A DNA stretch of 64,000 nucleotides from Alteromonas aestuariivivens (GCF_003367475.1 NZ_QRHA01000003.1:62001-126000); one strand, 5' to 3'. Counted from the stretch's first letter, positions 8,555-18,351 are shown. Notes: generated from the sequence alone by a model not told the origin. Numbers and translations: made by a program.

Positions 8555-9577
8555 TCACAGCGGAGCACAATAGAACAGACAATCGCGGGTGGCTATCTCG
8601 CGGTTGGTTGTTGCCATGAAAATCTGCATTGAGACGTTACAGAAAACCCGATTCCCCTCGCGATAGAACAACTGCCCTGAGCGATCGTTTCCATTGGCAT
8701 CGTTCACCCTAAACGGCATCCCCGCCCCACTGAACCAGCCAATAAATTCACCGGCAGTTACAGCCCCGGAATTCAGGCTCTCAACATCCCGCCGCAGAGT
8801 AAAGTCTGCGGTGATAAGCTGAAAATTCTCAAAGTCCGCAGAATACTCTCTTTGCAACTCAACCCGATAGGGATTGCGGTAAACGTAGAGATCCGCGTTT
8901 GAAACTTCAGCCAGTGCATTTTCATCCAACAAGCGCGATATGCCATCGAAGGCCAGTTGATGGGCATGTTCCTGATGTGCACCACCGCATTCAATCGTGA
9001 CAACCGGGAATTCAACCGCGAGTTCCATGAGCGCGCCAACCCGTGTATCGGTAACTATCAGATGGCGGGTAAAATATGCAGCAAGCTGGTGCACGGAATG
9101 TCGCTGGTGAACACTGACGGCAAAAGACGGGCTGCTACCAGACGTATTATGCATATCCAGGCACCATTCCGGCGCAAGTTTGGTAATAAGTTCCTTAATC
9201 TGGCCGGCTCGGCGGGCAACCGGATTCCGTTCGTCAGCGGTATCAAAATAACGATTCAGATCCGCATCATCGTTAACAAAACGCTGGGAAAACAAGGGCT
9301 CGGCCAACGCCCCCTCCACATTGCAAAATATCAGCCGGACATTGGTACTGGGAACACAGCCAGTTTTTAGCCAACGATGCAACGCCAGAAAACCCGAAGG
9401 TTCATTACCGTGGATCAGCGTAGTGATCACCCGCCAGCGGCCAGTATCCCGGCCACTGATATCCACAACGGTAAAACCCTCCAGCTGATGCAAAAAACGT
9501 AAAGGGTCCGGTTCAACTGGCTGCCCCGGTTTGAATTTTATGTGGCGGGGTTGTTCCAAAAACGTGTTCACCGCCAC
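8555..9577 (-). CDS. AstE/aspartoacylase-family zinc hydrolase (M14-like)
   Basis: A 340-residue protein of the succinylglutamate desuccinylase/aspartoacylase family. Probable zinc ligands are His56 and Glu59 in LIHGNEPSG and His143 in CLDMHNTSG. The probable catalytic Glu196 lies in VTIECGGAHQ. Such enzymes remove an acyl or aminoacyl group from an amide. No other arginine-succinylation (ast) genes flank it. It overlaps the upstream GCS2-type ligase by 10 bases, so the two are surely co-translated. A substrate made by that ligase is therefore a better guess than succinylglutamate. The exact substrate is unknown. Confidence 0.85.
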   Translation of the reverse strand: MAVNTFLEQPRHIKFKPGQPVEPDPLRFLHQLEGFTVVDISGRDTGRWRVITTLIHGNEPSGFLALHRWLKTGCVPSTNVRLIFCNVEGALAEPLFSQRFVNDDADLNRYFDTADERNPVARRAGQIKELITKLAPEWCLDMHNTSGSSPSFAVSVHQRHSVHQLAAYFTRHLIVTDTRVGALMELAVEFPVVTIECGGAHQEHAHQLAFDGISRLLDENALAEVSNADLYVYRNPYRVELQREYSADFENFQLITADFTLRRDVESLNSGAVTAGEFIGWFSGAGMPFRVNDANGNDRSGQLFYREGNRVFCNVSMQIFMATTNREIATRDCLFYCAPL

Positions 9578-11043
9578 AGCTGCTCCCAGTGCGCCACAGG
9601 TTCCCCGGCGTACTGATGTTCATAATAACGTTCCAGCATAAGTTGGCATGCCTTCTCATCAGAATAGCTTTTTTTGTAATGCTGATAGGTTTTCTTGGTC
9701 CAAATGGCTCCATTTACCCCTGTTACAAGCCTGCGGTGAATGATGTTGAGGAATTTATCCCGCTCACTCAATTCAACTCCCAACTGGCTTAAACCATCAT
9801 TGGCGATCCTAAGCATTTCGTCCACGGCACTGGTTATGGCCACTTCAACCGGTTTATTCTGATATTTTTGTGGCCATAAAATGCTGGCGTTGAGACTCTG
9901 CTTTGCCGCACGGTAGAAATTGTACTCTGCGTAGTCAAACGGCAGCCGGGCCAGGTATTCATCAACGTTTTCTTTCAGGCCCGAAATCATGCCTACGGCA
10001 AATGCTGCATTTGCTGCCATGTCAATTGCGCTTGGGCCTGCGGGCAATGCCCTCTGCTCCACCCTGAGATGGCCGTTGCCATGATGATCGTAAATTGCCC
10101 GGTTCCAGGGCCAGGTAGTCCCCATATGCAGGTTAAGTTCTGCCAACACCGGAGGATCCACAGCCGGATCTTCATCGAACAGTTGAGGCAGTATGGGATC
10201 ATAAAGATTGACCGTTTCCGCAAAGACTTCCCAGGCACTTTTACGTACCCAGCCTTTACCAAACGTGACTCTTGAGGGTGGCCGCCAGCTTCCGTCCTTG
10301 TGTATGCGGCTGTCGATAGACTGTTTAAACAATGCCACACGGGTTTCGTCCCACAGGCATTTATGCATGAAAACCCCCGAATTGGCCCCCATCGCCACCG
10401 ACATGGCCAGTGTCAGTTGTGATGCATTGAACACATCGGCGAATTCTTCTGGTTTGGCGGTTAAATGTACCTGCATAGAAGTATTGGCACCCTCAACCAC
10501 AATTTCCGGTGTGGTGAAATTCAGTGACTCATCGCCATTTATCCTGATTTCAAATTGCTGCCCTCTGCGCCGGAGCAGTTCCCGCGACAACGCCCGGTAT
10601 CGCCCCTCCCGGGTCATGTATTCACCGGTGAGTTTCTCTTCGCGCATAGTGGGCAGTGTGCCAATTGCCAGCGGCTTCACATCCAATTGTCTGGCTGCAC
10701 CCAGCAGCTTTTGATACTTATCGAGCATTTCCAGCACCATGGCGCTGAAAGGCGTGCCCTGTGCGGGCACCGGAGAAAGATTGAGTTCCAGATTGTATTG
10801 ATTCAATTCGGTTTGAAACTGATTGTCGCCCAGTAAATCAATCAGTTGCTGGTTTACTGGGTTAACTTCGCCGTGTGAATCCAACAGATATATCTCAATT
10901 TCGGCACCCAGGCTCGGGGGTTGCTGGCCGAAATTCGGTTGGGTAATAGCAGACTTCAGGCGGTCGGCCTGTTGGTGGATCCGCTGGTTAAAAGCTTCAA
11001 AATCAGCGCTGGTGAACTCCCGGTTTTCGAGTTTACGTCCCAT
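9568..11043 (-). CDS. GCS2-type glutamate-cysteine ligase-like carboxylate-amine ligase
   Basis: A 491-residue member of the glutamate-cysteine ligase family 2 fold, with LGAEIEIYLLD near residue 45 (the metal- and glutamate-binding Glu pair) and the later motifs EIRINGDE and NTSMQVHLTAKPEEF. The AxNAAFAVGMI and ELNLHMGTTWPWNRA regions also match the family. The start at 11043 is supported by AAGGAG 6 bases upstream. Family members join an amine to a carboxylate with ATP. Some act as true gamma-GCS, others as peptide or metabolite ligases. The 10-base overlap with the hydrolase gene suggests a synthesis-and-cleavage pair. Whether this enzyme makes gamma-glutamylcysteine cannot be told from sequence alone. 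Confidence 0.82.
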   Translation of the reverse strand: MGRKLENREFTSADFEAFNQRIHQQADRLKSAITQPNFGQQPPSLGAEIEIYLLDSHGEVNPVNQQLIDLLGDNQFQTELNQYNLELNLSPVPAQGTPFSAMVLEMLDKYQKLLGAARQLDVKPLAIGTLPTMREEKLTGEYMTREGRYRALSRELLRRRGQQFEIRINGDESLNFTTPEIVVEGANTSMQVHLTAKPEEFADVFNASQLTLAMSVAMGANSGVFMHKCLWDETRVALFKQSIDSRIHKDGSWRPPSRVTFGKGWVRKSAWEVFAETVNLYDPILPQLFDEDPAVDPPVLAELNLHMGTTWPWNRAIYDHHGNGHLRVEQRALPAGPSAIDMAANAAFAVGMISGLKENVDEYLARLPFDYAEYNFYRAAKQSLNASILWPQKYQNKPVEVAITSAVDEMLRIANDGLSQLGVELSERDKFLNIIHRRLVTGVNGAIWTKKTYQHYKKSYSDEKACQLMLERYYEHQYAGEPVAHWEQLWR

Positions 11044-11184
11044 GCCTGGCTCCTTTTGAATGGCCAGTTTTAGCATAACAGAACCGGGTAATTTTTAAAC
11101 GCGCAGGCGCGTTTATGTGGCAGGGTTGCTGGTTGATCTGTGCCCTGCACTTTCGCAGGGCACAGATCACCGGATCACTTCAGT

Positions 11185-13686
11185 TTAGAGGTTGCTTTCG
11201 AACAATTTATAAATACGGCGGTACTCATCCAGCCAGGAACTGGGCTGCACAAAACCATGAGGTTCCACCGGGTAAATGGCTGTTTCAAAATCCGTTTTTT
11301 CAAGCTCAATCAAACGCTGAACCAAACGCACGGTATCCAGAAAGAACACGTTATCGTCCACCATTGGAGCATTGATCAGCAGTGGTTTTTCGAGCCCTTC
11401 TGCGAAATAAATCGGCGAACTGCGTTCAAACGCAATGGGATCAACATCCGGCGTATTCAGAATATTGGACGTGTACCCCGTATTGTAATGCGCCCAGTCA
11501 GTAACCGGACGCAATGCTGCTCCTGCCTGGAATAGTTCAGGTGCGGTAAACATGGACATAAACGTCAGGAAACCACCATAAGAGCCGCCATAAGTACCAA
11601 TACGCTCGCGATCAACGTTGGCATTGCTTACCAGCCATTCAATGCCCTCGCGCAAATCCTGCACTTCCGGTGTCCCCATCTGGCGGTAAATCGCAGTGCG
11701 CCAATCCCGGCCGTAGCCAGCGGAAGCGCGGTAATCCATATCCAGCACTACGTAACCCTGTTGCGCCAGCATACTGTGGAACATGTATTCACGGAAATAG
11801 CCTGACCAGCCCAAATGGCTGTTTTGCAGGTAACCGGCACCATGATTGAATACCACCGCCCGACGAGGCTCACCCTGCAGATAGTCTTCGGGTAAATACA
11901 CCCGTGCATAAATGGGTTGGGCTGTGTAGGACGAAGGTATGGCCACAACCTGCGGCGCGGTCCATGGCAATGCCAGGAATTCGTCACTCACGGTATCGGT
12001 AATCTGTTGAGCGCTGGCACCAGACTCAGCGGCTTGCAGATAAAGCTCCGGCGGCCTGCTGACTGTGCTGTGAGTAAGCAGCAGATTTTGTTCATCGGGG
12101 CTCAGTACGTAATCGGTCATACCATTCAGATCGGTCAGGGCTTCGTGTTGGCCGCTGTGTAAATCCACACGGTATATCTCGTAAATGCCCGGGTGCTTTT
12201 TATTTGCTTTGAAATACGCGTAGCGATCGTCGCTGGTAAGGGTTGGATCACTGACCACGTACTGGCCACTGGTCATGGCCCTTGGAGCCTGCCCGGGTGT
12301 CTGCACATACAGATGGGAATAACCGCTATGTTCAGACAGGAAATACAGTTTTTCCGACTGATTCAGCCAGCCAAACTCGTTGAAGTAATAGTTCACCCAG
12401 GCATCGTCATGCAAGCGATGCTGATTGACCAATGTTTTCCGGTCGAAATCAACCGTCGCAATCCAGCGATCCTTGTTGTCCCAGGCTTCCAGCATCAGCG
12501 CGACCTGCTCGCCATTGGCGTGCCAGCGTATAGATGGCTCACCCCAATAGCCCCCCTCCATCAGCATGATGTCTCTGGGCAAACGGTTTATCTGGTAGGT
12601 TTCACCCTTGGCCTTGGCATTTTCAGCCTTTACTTCGGCCAGCACATCTTCGTTGTAACCAGGCAGGGAGACAAATGACAACGGCGATTTTTTGCCGCTG
12701 ACCAGGTCAACATACCAGACATCATGATTAACCGATTCCGCGTCGGCCACGCGGCGACGCACTTTTTTCGATGCGATGCGCCCATCTTCCTGAATATAGT
12801 GAGGCATGATGTCGGAGTCATCCCGCCATGCAACGTCCTTGGAGGTAACGAAGATGGCTTTGTCCCCTTTGGGGGAAACAGTTACCGCTACCAGCTGATC
12901 ACCTTCGTTAAAGTAAACCGGATCAGGTGCAGCCGCAGGGCTGGCTTTTGCCAAAGCCTGCTCGTGATCCGCAATAGCCTGCTTGTCGCGCCGCTGTTTG
13001 GCAATGTACTCGATAAGACTGATTTGCTCCCCTGCAATATAATCCTTGGGTTCACTGACGGCCTCAGGTTTTTTCTTAAACTGCCAGCTGACTAACTGCT
13101 GGCGATGGCCGGATTGCAGATTGATAGCGATAATGCGGTTGCCCTGCTGAGCCATCAGGCGATTATCGGTCATAAAACGCAGGTGTTTAAGTGGCTCTCC
13201 TCCCCGCGTGATTTGCGCCACCGAGCCATCCTGGAACTGCACAAACACACTGTCTTCCACGCGAAAGGCAATCAGGGAACCTTCGGCGCTGGTTACCTTT
13301 TCATCAAAACGGTACAGATGCTGTTCTGATAGGGATACCTCGCTGGCGGACTGGGGTGCAGTAACCTTGGCGGCATAGACCGCTTTAACCGGACTGCCGG
13401 GCAACTTGCGTTCATAAACCAGTGCGCTGCCATCCAGTGACCAGCCGGGAGATTGGGGCTGACGACCCAACCAGTCCGGATCCGACATGATTTTTTCAAG
13501 AGTGATTATGCCGGAAGGGCTGACAGACTGGTCAGGAACCGGCTGGACCACAGTTGGCCCCACCTGCTGGTAGGTGCCGGAAGTTTGAGGTGCTGGGCCG
13601 GTGGCAGGCGCTTCTGTCGTTGAAACACAGGCAGACAACCCGGTTACCAGCCCCACTGTCGCCACAAATGTTGAAATTTTTTTCAT
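11185..13686 (-). CDS. Prolyl oligopeptidase family (S9) peptidase, lipoprotein
   Basis: An 833-residue exported peptidase with an N-terminal beta-propeller (DPP4/TolB-like repeats, roughly residues 50-560) and a C-terminal alpha/beta hydrolase domain. The nucleophile Ser702 lies in GTYGGSYGGF, the acid is Asp777 or Asp778 in MVDDNVFF, and the histidine is His810 in EPHGFV. The start at 13686 is chosen because it gives a lipobox (VTGLSAC) within MKKISTFVATVGLVTG. The longer reading frame adds 21 residues with no signal. This class removes dipeptides or acyl-aminoacyl groups from short peptides. It stands alone, divergent from the glutathione peroxidase gene. Confidence 0.93.
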   Translation of the reverse strand: MKKISTFVATVGLVTGLSACVSTTEAPATGPAPQTSGTYQQVGPTVVQPVPDQSVSPSGIITLEKIMSDPDWLGRQPQSPGWSLDGSALVYERKLPGSPVKAVYAAKVTAPQSASEVSLSEQHLYRFDEKVTSAEGSLIAFRVEDSVFVQFQDGSVAQITRGGEPLKHLRFMTDNRLMAQQGNRIIAINLQSGHRQQLVSWQFKKKPEAVSEPKDYIAGEQISLIEYIAKQRRDKQAIADHEQALAKASPAAAPDPVYFNEGDQLVAVTVSPKGDKAIFVTSKDVAWRDDSDIMPHYIQEDGRIASKKVRRRVADAESVNHDVWYVDLVSGKKSPLSFVSLPGYNEDVLAEVKAENAKAKGETYQINRLPRDIMLMEGGYWGEPSIRWHANGEQVALMLEAWDNKDRWIATVDFDRKTLVNQHRLHDDAWVNYYFNEFGWLNQSEKLYFLSEHSGYSHLYVQTPGQAPRAMTSGQYVVSDPTLTSDDRYAYFKANKKHPGIYEIYRVDLHSGQHEALTDLNGMTDYVLSPDEQNLLLTHSTVSRPPELYLQAAESGASAQQITDTVSDEFLALPWTAPQVVAIPSSYTAQPIYARVYLPEDYLQGEPRRAVVFNHGAGYLQNSHLGWSGYFREYMFHSMLAQQGYVVLDMDYRASAGYGRDWRTAIYRQMGTPEVQDLREGIEWLVSNANVDRERIGTYGGSYGGFLTFMSMFTAPELFQAGAALRPVTDWAHYNTGYTSNILNTPDVDPIAFERSSPIYFAEGLEKPLLINAPMVDDNVFFLDTVRLVQRLIELEKTDFETAIYPVEPHGFVQPSSWLDEYRRIYKLFESNL

Positions 13687-13884
13687 ATTATTGTCGGTCT
13701 TATAGCTGTACGGAATATCCCGACCATTATACTCAAGGCCTGCCTGCAACGGTCAAGCTTCGTCTACGTCAGCGGGTCAATCGTCTTGCGAAGTGATCGG
13801 AATGGGCGCAAACTTCGAATCAGGAAGGTCGATGATCTGATTCGGTCAACCGACATTTTTACGCATAAAACGGAAGCATAAACA

Positions 13885-14427
13885 ATGAAAAAGATGATTT
13901 TAGCTGTGACTGTAGCGTTGCTCTCGGCCCCCACCTTTGCCTCAGAGTGCCCTTCAGTACTGAAATTTGTGAAACGTAAACTCAATTCACAGGAAACGGT
14001 TAACCTGTGCAGTGAATATCAGGGGAAGACACTACTGATTGTAAATACCGCCAGCTATTGTGGCTTTACCCCCCAGTTCGAAGGGCTGGAAGCCATGTAT
14101 GAAAAATACAAAGATAAGAATTTTGCCGTTCTGGGTTTCCCTTCCCACGATTTTAACCAGGAAGCCAAAGATGAAGGCAAAACCGCGGAACTGTGCGAAC
14201 TGACCTACGGCGTGAAGTTTCCCATGTTTGAACCCATCGCCGTCAAGGGTGACGACGCCGACCCTTTGTACCGGATGTTAAGCGAAGCCACCGGTGAAGA
14301 ACCCAGCTGGAACTTCAATAAGTATCTGGTCGACAAAGACGGCAACATTGTCAAACACTATGGCAGCCGTGTAAAACCTACCGATGAAACTTTGGTTGAG
14401 GACATTGAGCGTTCACTGGCAATGTAA
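13885..14427 (+). CDS. Glutathione peroxidase, exported
   Basis: A 180-residue GPx-family thiol peroxidase. The peroxidatic cysteine is Cys59 in NTASYCGFTPQ, so it is a Cys enzyme and not a selenoprotein. The GFPSHDFNQE motif and the EEPSWNFNKYLVD motif, with the catalytic Gln and Trp/Asn, are intact. A signal peptide ends at about Ala19 (MKKMILAVTVALLSAPTFA). This predicts a periplasmic location, which is unusual for GPx proteins, most of which are cytosolic. Many bacterial GPx proteins use thioredoxin rather than glutathione, and the sequence does not decide between them. Confidence 0.93.
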   Translation: MKKMILAVTVALLSAPTFASECPSVLKFVKRKLNSQETVNLCSEYQGKTLLIVNTASYCGFTPQFEGLEAMYEKYKDKNFAVLGFPSHDFNQEAKDEGKTAELCELTYGVKFPMFEPIAVKGDDADPLYRMLSEATGEEPSWNFNKYLVDKDGNIVKHYGSRVKPTDETLVEDIERSLAM

Positions 14428-14434
14428 CTCGCAT

Positions 14435-14460
14435 AAAAAAGCCCCGCAGTCCTGCGGGGC
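14435..14460 (-). terminator. Intrinsic terminator facing leftward (azoR side)
   Basis: A perfect 9-bp GC-rich stem (GCCCCGCAG, 14441-14449, with 14452-14460) has its T run on the minus strand, since six A residues at 14435-14440 precede it on the plus strand. It therefore terminates leftward transcription from the azoreductase gene, although it lies directly after the glutathione peroxidase gene. It may also act weakly in the rightward direction. Confidence 0.85.
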
Positions 14461-14573
14461 AATCAAGCACACTCAACTTGGAACACACTTTAGCGGGAAC
14501 GCCATCTGCACCGTTTGCATTAGCTCAGGATGAGATAACGTTTTTTGCTAACTGCATAGGGTTAGTCAGCCCC

Positions 14574-15173
14574 TCAGGCAATAAGTTCAACAATTTTTTG
14601 CTTTGCTTGAATTAATGCAGCTTCGGCGGATTTTTCACCCATATTAAGGCCTTCCGCGTAAACAAAACGGACGTCAGTGAGCCCAATAAATCCGAGGAAA
14701 TGCTTCAGATACTGGCTTTGGGTATCCAGTTCGGTGCCCTGATACATCCCGCCCCGGGTTGCAAAAATGGTTACCCGCTTGCCTTCCAGTAACCCAACCG
14801 GGCCACTTTCTGTATAACGGAAAGTCACACCCGCGCGGGCGATTCGATCGAACCACGCTTTTAACACCGACGGAATTCCGAAATTGTACATGGGTACCGC
14901 CAGAACAATCTCGTCCGCCGCCTTTACCTCTTCAATCAAAAGGTCTGACTGGGATGCCAGTACCTCCTGCTCCTCTGTCCGGGTGTTTGCCGGCGTCATC
15001 CAGGCTGCCATCTCTTCAGCACTGAGATGACCAAGCTCACCCGACGACAGGTTGCGTTCAACCACACTGACACCTGACCTGCCTGACAGAGATGCCACAT
15101 AGTCTTTGGCAAGCTGGCTGGAATGGCCGGAAGCCCCGTTTATGCTGGAATAGATCACTAGAATATTAGACAT
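14574..15173 (-). CDS. azoR: FMN-dependent NADH-azoreductase
   Basis: A 199-residue flavodoxin-fold quinone/azo reductase. The N-terminal phosphate-binding segment ILVIYSSINGASGHSSQLAKDY and the flavin loop VPMYNFGIPSVLKAWFDRIARAGVTFRYTE are characteristic of AzoR. FATRGGMY near residue 145 also fits. It reduces quinones and azo compounds at the expense of NADH, probably to protect against electrophilic quinones. It is a single-gene unit with its own leftward terminator at 14435-14460. Confidence 0.93.
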   Translation of the reverse strand: MSNILVIYSSINGASGHSSQLAKDYVASLSGRSGVSVVERNLSSGELGHLSAEEMAAWMTPANTRTEEQEVLASQSDLLIEEVKAADEIVLAVPMYNFGIPSVLKAWFDRIARAGVTFRYTESGPVGLLEGKRVTIFATRGGMYQGTELDTQSQYLKHFLGFIGLTDVRFVYAEGLNMGEKSAEAALIQAKQKIVELIA

Positions 15174-15496
15174 GCTTTGCTCTCCTTAATCTCAATACGG
15201 CTGAGTGTAGAAAAAACAAAACAGAACTAAAATTGCTTTAATTGGCTTAATTCATTCGAATTAGCAGAACGGATATTCAGGAATGGGGGTTGGATGAGGT
15301 GCAAGCATGGTGACCCCGCATTGTGATGGTACGAAACCGAGTTTGCCAAAACACAATCGCGAGAACATGACAATGAATCAGGATCACGTAGCTTGCAAAA
15401 AAAGATGATAACATCGTTAATTGAAAGATGCTCATCCGATGACAACTTTTTTACAAAAATTTCCCGGATGAGCGTAGGGCCTTTGGTGACAGGCTG
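15174..15496. other. Gene-free interval between azoR and the Cys/Met PLP enzyme
   Basis: These 323 bases carry no convincing reading frame. The right part holds an inverted repeat, GCTCATCCG at 15430-15438 pairing with 15465-15473 across a 26-base loop containing T and A runs. It follows the stop of the PLP-enzyme gene and could slow leftward transcription. The left part should hold the azoR promoter. No recognisable regulatory box was seen. Confidence 0.4.
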
Positions 15497-16765
15497 TTAT
15501 GCAAAGAAATCCAGTGCCTGGGCAAAATCGGCCACCAGGTCGTCAGTGTCTTCAATGCCCACCGACACCCGAATCATGGTCTCGCTGATGCCCATTCTGG
15601 CCCGTTCTTCCGGCCCATTTTCGTGGAATATGGTTGCCGCAACCGGCAACGCCAGTGTGCGATTATCGCCCAGATGCGTCGCACAGATAACTAATTTAAG
15701 CTGGTTCAAAAATTCAACCGGGTCGATATCATCAGTAACATCCAGGCTCAAAATGGCGCCGTAACCACCGGTTAGGTGCTCCCTAGCCAGAAAATGCTGT
15801 GGGTGATCGGCCAGCCCTGGATAGTATACCGCTTTGACCTTTGCATGGCTTTCTAGGAAAGTCGCCAGCCTCAGTGCGTTGGTGCAACTGCGCTGCAGCC
15901 GTAAAGCCAGAGTTTCAAGGCCAATGGATATACTGTGTGCCGACGCAGGAGCCAGCGTTGCACCCATGTCCCGCAAGCCTTTCTTTTTAATCTGGGTTAA
16001 GCCCCACTGAGCTGGCTCGCCAACCTGGTAGCCCGGTGCAATATTGCTAAAGCTGCGCCAGTCGAAGTTACCGGTATCAACAATCACCCCACCCAGCACG
16101 TTGCCATGCCCGGCGATATATTTAGTCAGAGAATTCACCACTAACGAGGCTTTCATGTTTTTCGCACTGAGCAAAGGTGGTGGCGTCATGGTGTTATCAA
16201 CGATCAGCAATAACCCTCGCTCTTCACAATAGCGCCCTATCGCCTGCACATCGGCAACCTGGGTTACGGGGTTGGCCACTGTTTCAGTGAACACAGCTCG
16301 GGTATTGGGCTGGTAAGCCTGTTTCACGCACTGCACGTCGGTCACATCGACAAAACTGATCTGAACACCAAAATCCATCAGGGTATTCATCAAACTGCGG
16401 GTATTACCAAACAGGAACTGGCTGACAATCAGATGATCGCCGTGCCTGAACAGAGACAAAAAGGTCGCACTGATTGCTGCCATACCGGTCGCAAAACACA
16501 ATGCGCCCACGCCGCCTTCCAGATCATTGATTATCTCCTGCAGCGCACTTACCGAAGGTGAGGAAGATCGTGAATACACATGCCCGGGAACCTTGCCCTG
16601 AAACACATCAATGATGCCCTGGGCATCTTCAAATTCAAACAATACCGAATTGCTGGTACTGGTATGCACCGCGCCCGATTGGGGTTTATTCAGGCGTCGG
16701 TCGGCATGCACCTGGCGGGTAGTAAATCCCTGCTTTGTCACGCTTTTGGCTCCGTTACTAAACAT
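15497..16765 (-). CDS. Cys/Met metabolism PLP-dependent enzyme
   Basis: A 422-residue member of the cystathionine gamma-synthase/O-acetylhomoserine sulfhydrylase/methionine gamma-lyase family. The PLP lysine is Lys215 in VNSLTKYIAGHGNVLGG. Substrate- and cofactor-binding stretches ATGMAAISA and TETVANPVTQV are present, but the usual YSRxxNPT loop reads YSRSSSPSVSAL, a modest departure. The start overlaps the acyltransferase gene by 28 bases, so the two form a leftward unit with the acyltransferase first. Which family reaction it performs cannot be settled from sequence alone. Confidence 0.88.
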   Translation of the reverse strand: MFSNGAKSVTKQGFTTRQVHADRRLNKPQSGAVHTSTSNSVLFEFEDAQGIIDVFQGKVPGHVYSRSSSPSVSALQEIINDLEGGVGALCFATGMAAISATFLSLFRHGDHLIVSQFLFGNTRSLMNTLMDFGVQISFVDVTDVQCVKQAYQPNTRAVFTETVANPVTQVADVQAIGRYCEERGLLLIVDNTMTPPPLLSAKNMKASLVVNSLTKYIAGHGNVLGGVIVDTGNFDWRSFSNIAPGYQVGEPAQWGLTQIKKKGLRDMGATLAPASAHSISIGLETLALRLQRSCTNALRLATFLESHAKVKAVYYPGLADHPQHFLAREHLTGGYGAILSLDVTDDIDPVEFLNQLKLVICATHLGDNRTLALPVAATIFHENGPEERARMGISETMIRVSVGIEDTDDLVADFAQALDFFA

Positions 16766-17370
16766 TTTTCTGGAAATTTGGCTGCAACGTTAGCATAAAA
16801 TGCATAAAGAGTTTGCATTTGATTGTCGATATTGTCGGAAGGTAAAAGCACCGGGCCGAACAACACCCGTTTTCTGGCATAGTCAAAGCCAACACATTGC
16901 AAAGGTATGTCCGCTTTGTGGGCAATCAGCACACTGCCCTTTTTCCATGGGTAAACCGGGCTTCGGGTGCCTTCTGGCGCGATAACCAGCAAAATTTTGT
17001 GCTGCTTGCGAATTGCCTCTGCAATCGACTCCACCATACCGTGAGCCTGCCTTCGTTCAACAGGAATGCCGCCCAAGCGGGTAAACAAACCGCCCAGTGG
17101 CGAATTAAACAATGTGTGTTTACCGAAAAAAGACACCTTCAAACGCAACGCAAACAGGATAAAAACACCAAGCACAAAATCCCAGTTTGAAGTATGCGGC
17201 GCTACCGTGCACACCAGTTTTTCGCTGTTGTGCATTTCCCCTTCAATTTGCCAGCCAAACTTTTCCAGGCACCACTGGCAGACTCGAGATATTAATGTTG
17301 CGTCTCTTCGTGGGATCCTATCGGGCACTACCGCAGAACAGATTTTATGAACTGTGTTTGTCATTGGCAC
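16738..17370 (-). CDS. Lysophospholipid acyltransferase (PlsC-like)
   Basis: A 210-residue acyltransferase with the catalytic HX4D motif HTSNWD (His59-Asp64) and the EGTR motif at 133-136 (IAPEGTRSPVYPWK). A hydrophobic segment (FVLGVFILFALRL) follows the active site. These features match the 1-acyl-glycerol-3-phosphate acyltransferase domain. The short form with HTSNWD resembles small family members that act on phospholipids or lipid-like acceptors. It is the first gene of a two-gene overlap unit. Its acceptor is not known. Confidence 0.88.
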   Translation of the reverse strand: MPMTNTVHKICSAVVPDRIPRRDATLISRVCQWCLEKFGWQIEGEMHNSEKLVCTVAPHTSNWDFVLGVFILFALRLKVSFFGKHTLFNSPLGGLFTRLGGIPVERRQAHGMVESIAEAIRKQHKILLVIAPEGTRSPVYPWKKGSVLIAHKADIPLQCVGFDYARKRVLFGPVLLPSDNIDNQMQTLYAFYANVAAKFPEKCLVTEPKA

Positions 17371-17473
17371 TCACCTCCTGCTCTGTAAACCCCTCTAAGA
17401 TTGCCCCTCTCGGGCCTTGCTGCCAATGCGGATTGTTACCATAATGCGCTAACCGGAATTTGGGGCCAAACGC

Positions 17474-18259
17474 ATGTGTATCCTATTTATCGCCTACCGA
17501 CAAAGAGCAGACTTTCCCCTTATTATTGCTGCCAATCGCGATGAATTCCATCAACGGGCAACGGCCCCCAGCCAGTTTTGGCCAGAAAACCCTGATTTGC
17601 TGGCAGGCCGGGATTTAAAGGCCGGAGGCACATGGATGGGGGTTACGCGTAACGGATTCATCAGTGCTTTAACCAACATCCGGGAACCTCTTAGGCAAAA
17701 TGACAAGGCCCGCAGCCGCGGAGAAGTGTGTGCCGGTTACCTGCACAATCCGCTCCCCCACCATCAGCAATTGAGCCAGTTAGTATCGCAACGCGCAGAG
17801 TTCAACGGCTACAATTTTCTGTTTGGTCACTGGTCAAAACCGGGTGTCTACAACAACCGCTACAACCAATACCAAAGTCTGGCGCCAGGTATACACGGGT
17901 TGTCCAACGCCCAGCTCAATAGCCCGTGGCCAAAAGTAACCAAGGGCATGCAGGCCCTTTCCCAATATTGCCAGCAGCAACGTGCAATACAGTGTGAGGA
18001 TTTATTTGAACTACTGCGCAACGACGAACTTGCAGAAGACGAATTTTTGCCCGATACCGGCGTGGGCTACGAGTGGGAAAAAGCACTCTCAGCCATCTTC
18101 ATCCGCAGCCCACAATATGGCACCCGCAGCTCAACCCTGCTGTTAATCAATTCAACCGGTCTGGCCTACTGGCAGGAGCGTACATTCAACCCAAATGGTG
18201 GGCTAAGCCATTGTCAGGAATTCGAATTTCCACTGGCTGAAAGTCAAAAGCGTACATAA
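17474..18259 (+). CDS. TANGO2/NRDE family protein
   Basis: A 261-residue protein beginning MCILFIAYR with the defining NRDE motif at residues 21-24 (LIIAANRDEFHQR). The LLAGRDLKAGGTWMGVTRNGFISALTN block is the other hallmark. An N-terminal Cys2 is conserved in this family and may act as an N-terminal nucleophile after methionine removal. TANGO2 proteins have been linked to Golgi organisation and lipid or heme handling in eukaryotes. The bacterial role is unclear. It stands between the acyltransferase unit and the aminotransferase gene. Confidence 0.9.
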   Translation: MCILFIAYRQRADFPLIIAANRDEFHQRATAPSQFWPENPDLLAGRDLKAGGTWMGVTRNGFISALTNIREPLRQNDKARSRGEVCAGYLHNPLPHHQQLSQLVSQRAEFNGYNFLFGHWSKPGVYNNRYNQYQSLAPGIHGLSNAQLNSPWPKVTKGMQALSQYCQQQRAIQCEDLFELLRNDELAEDEFLPDTGVGYEWEKALSAIFIRSPQYGTRSSTLLLINSTGLAYWQERTFNPNGGLSHCQEFEFPLAESQKRT

Positions 18260-18351
18260 TCCCAATAATTTTACGGTTGCCTCTCGTTTTTTATTTCATC
18301 AGTGGCATAATGCCGAGCTCGCTTAATTATCACGCAACGTGAGGAACTATC

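Noticed and set aside
13885..14427. Selenocysteine in glutathione peroxidase
   Set aside because: The active-site codon encodes Cys (TGT) and not TGA, so this is a Cys-type enzyme.
15227..15445. Small gene in the azoR upstream gap
   Set aside because: A 72-residue frame is open on the minus strand, but it has no ribosome site, no known motif and an unlikely amino-acid composition.
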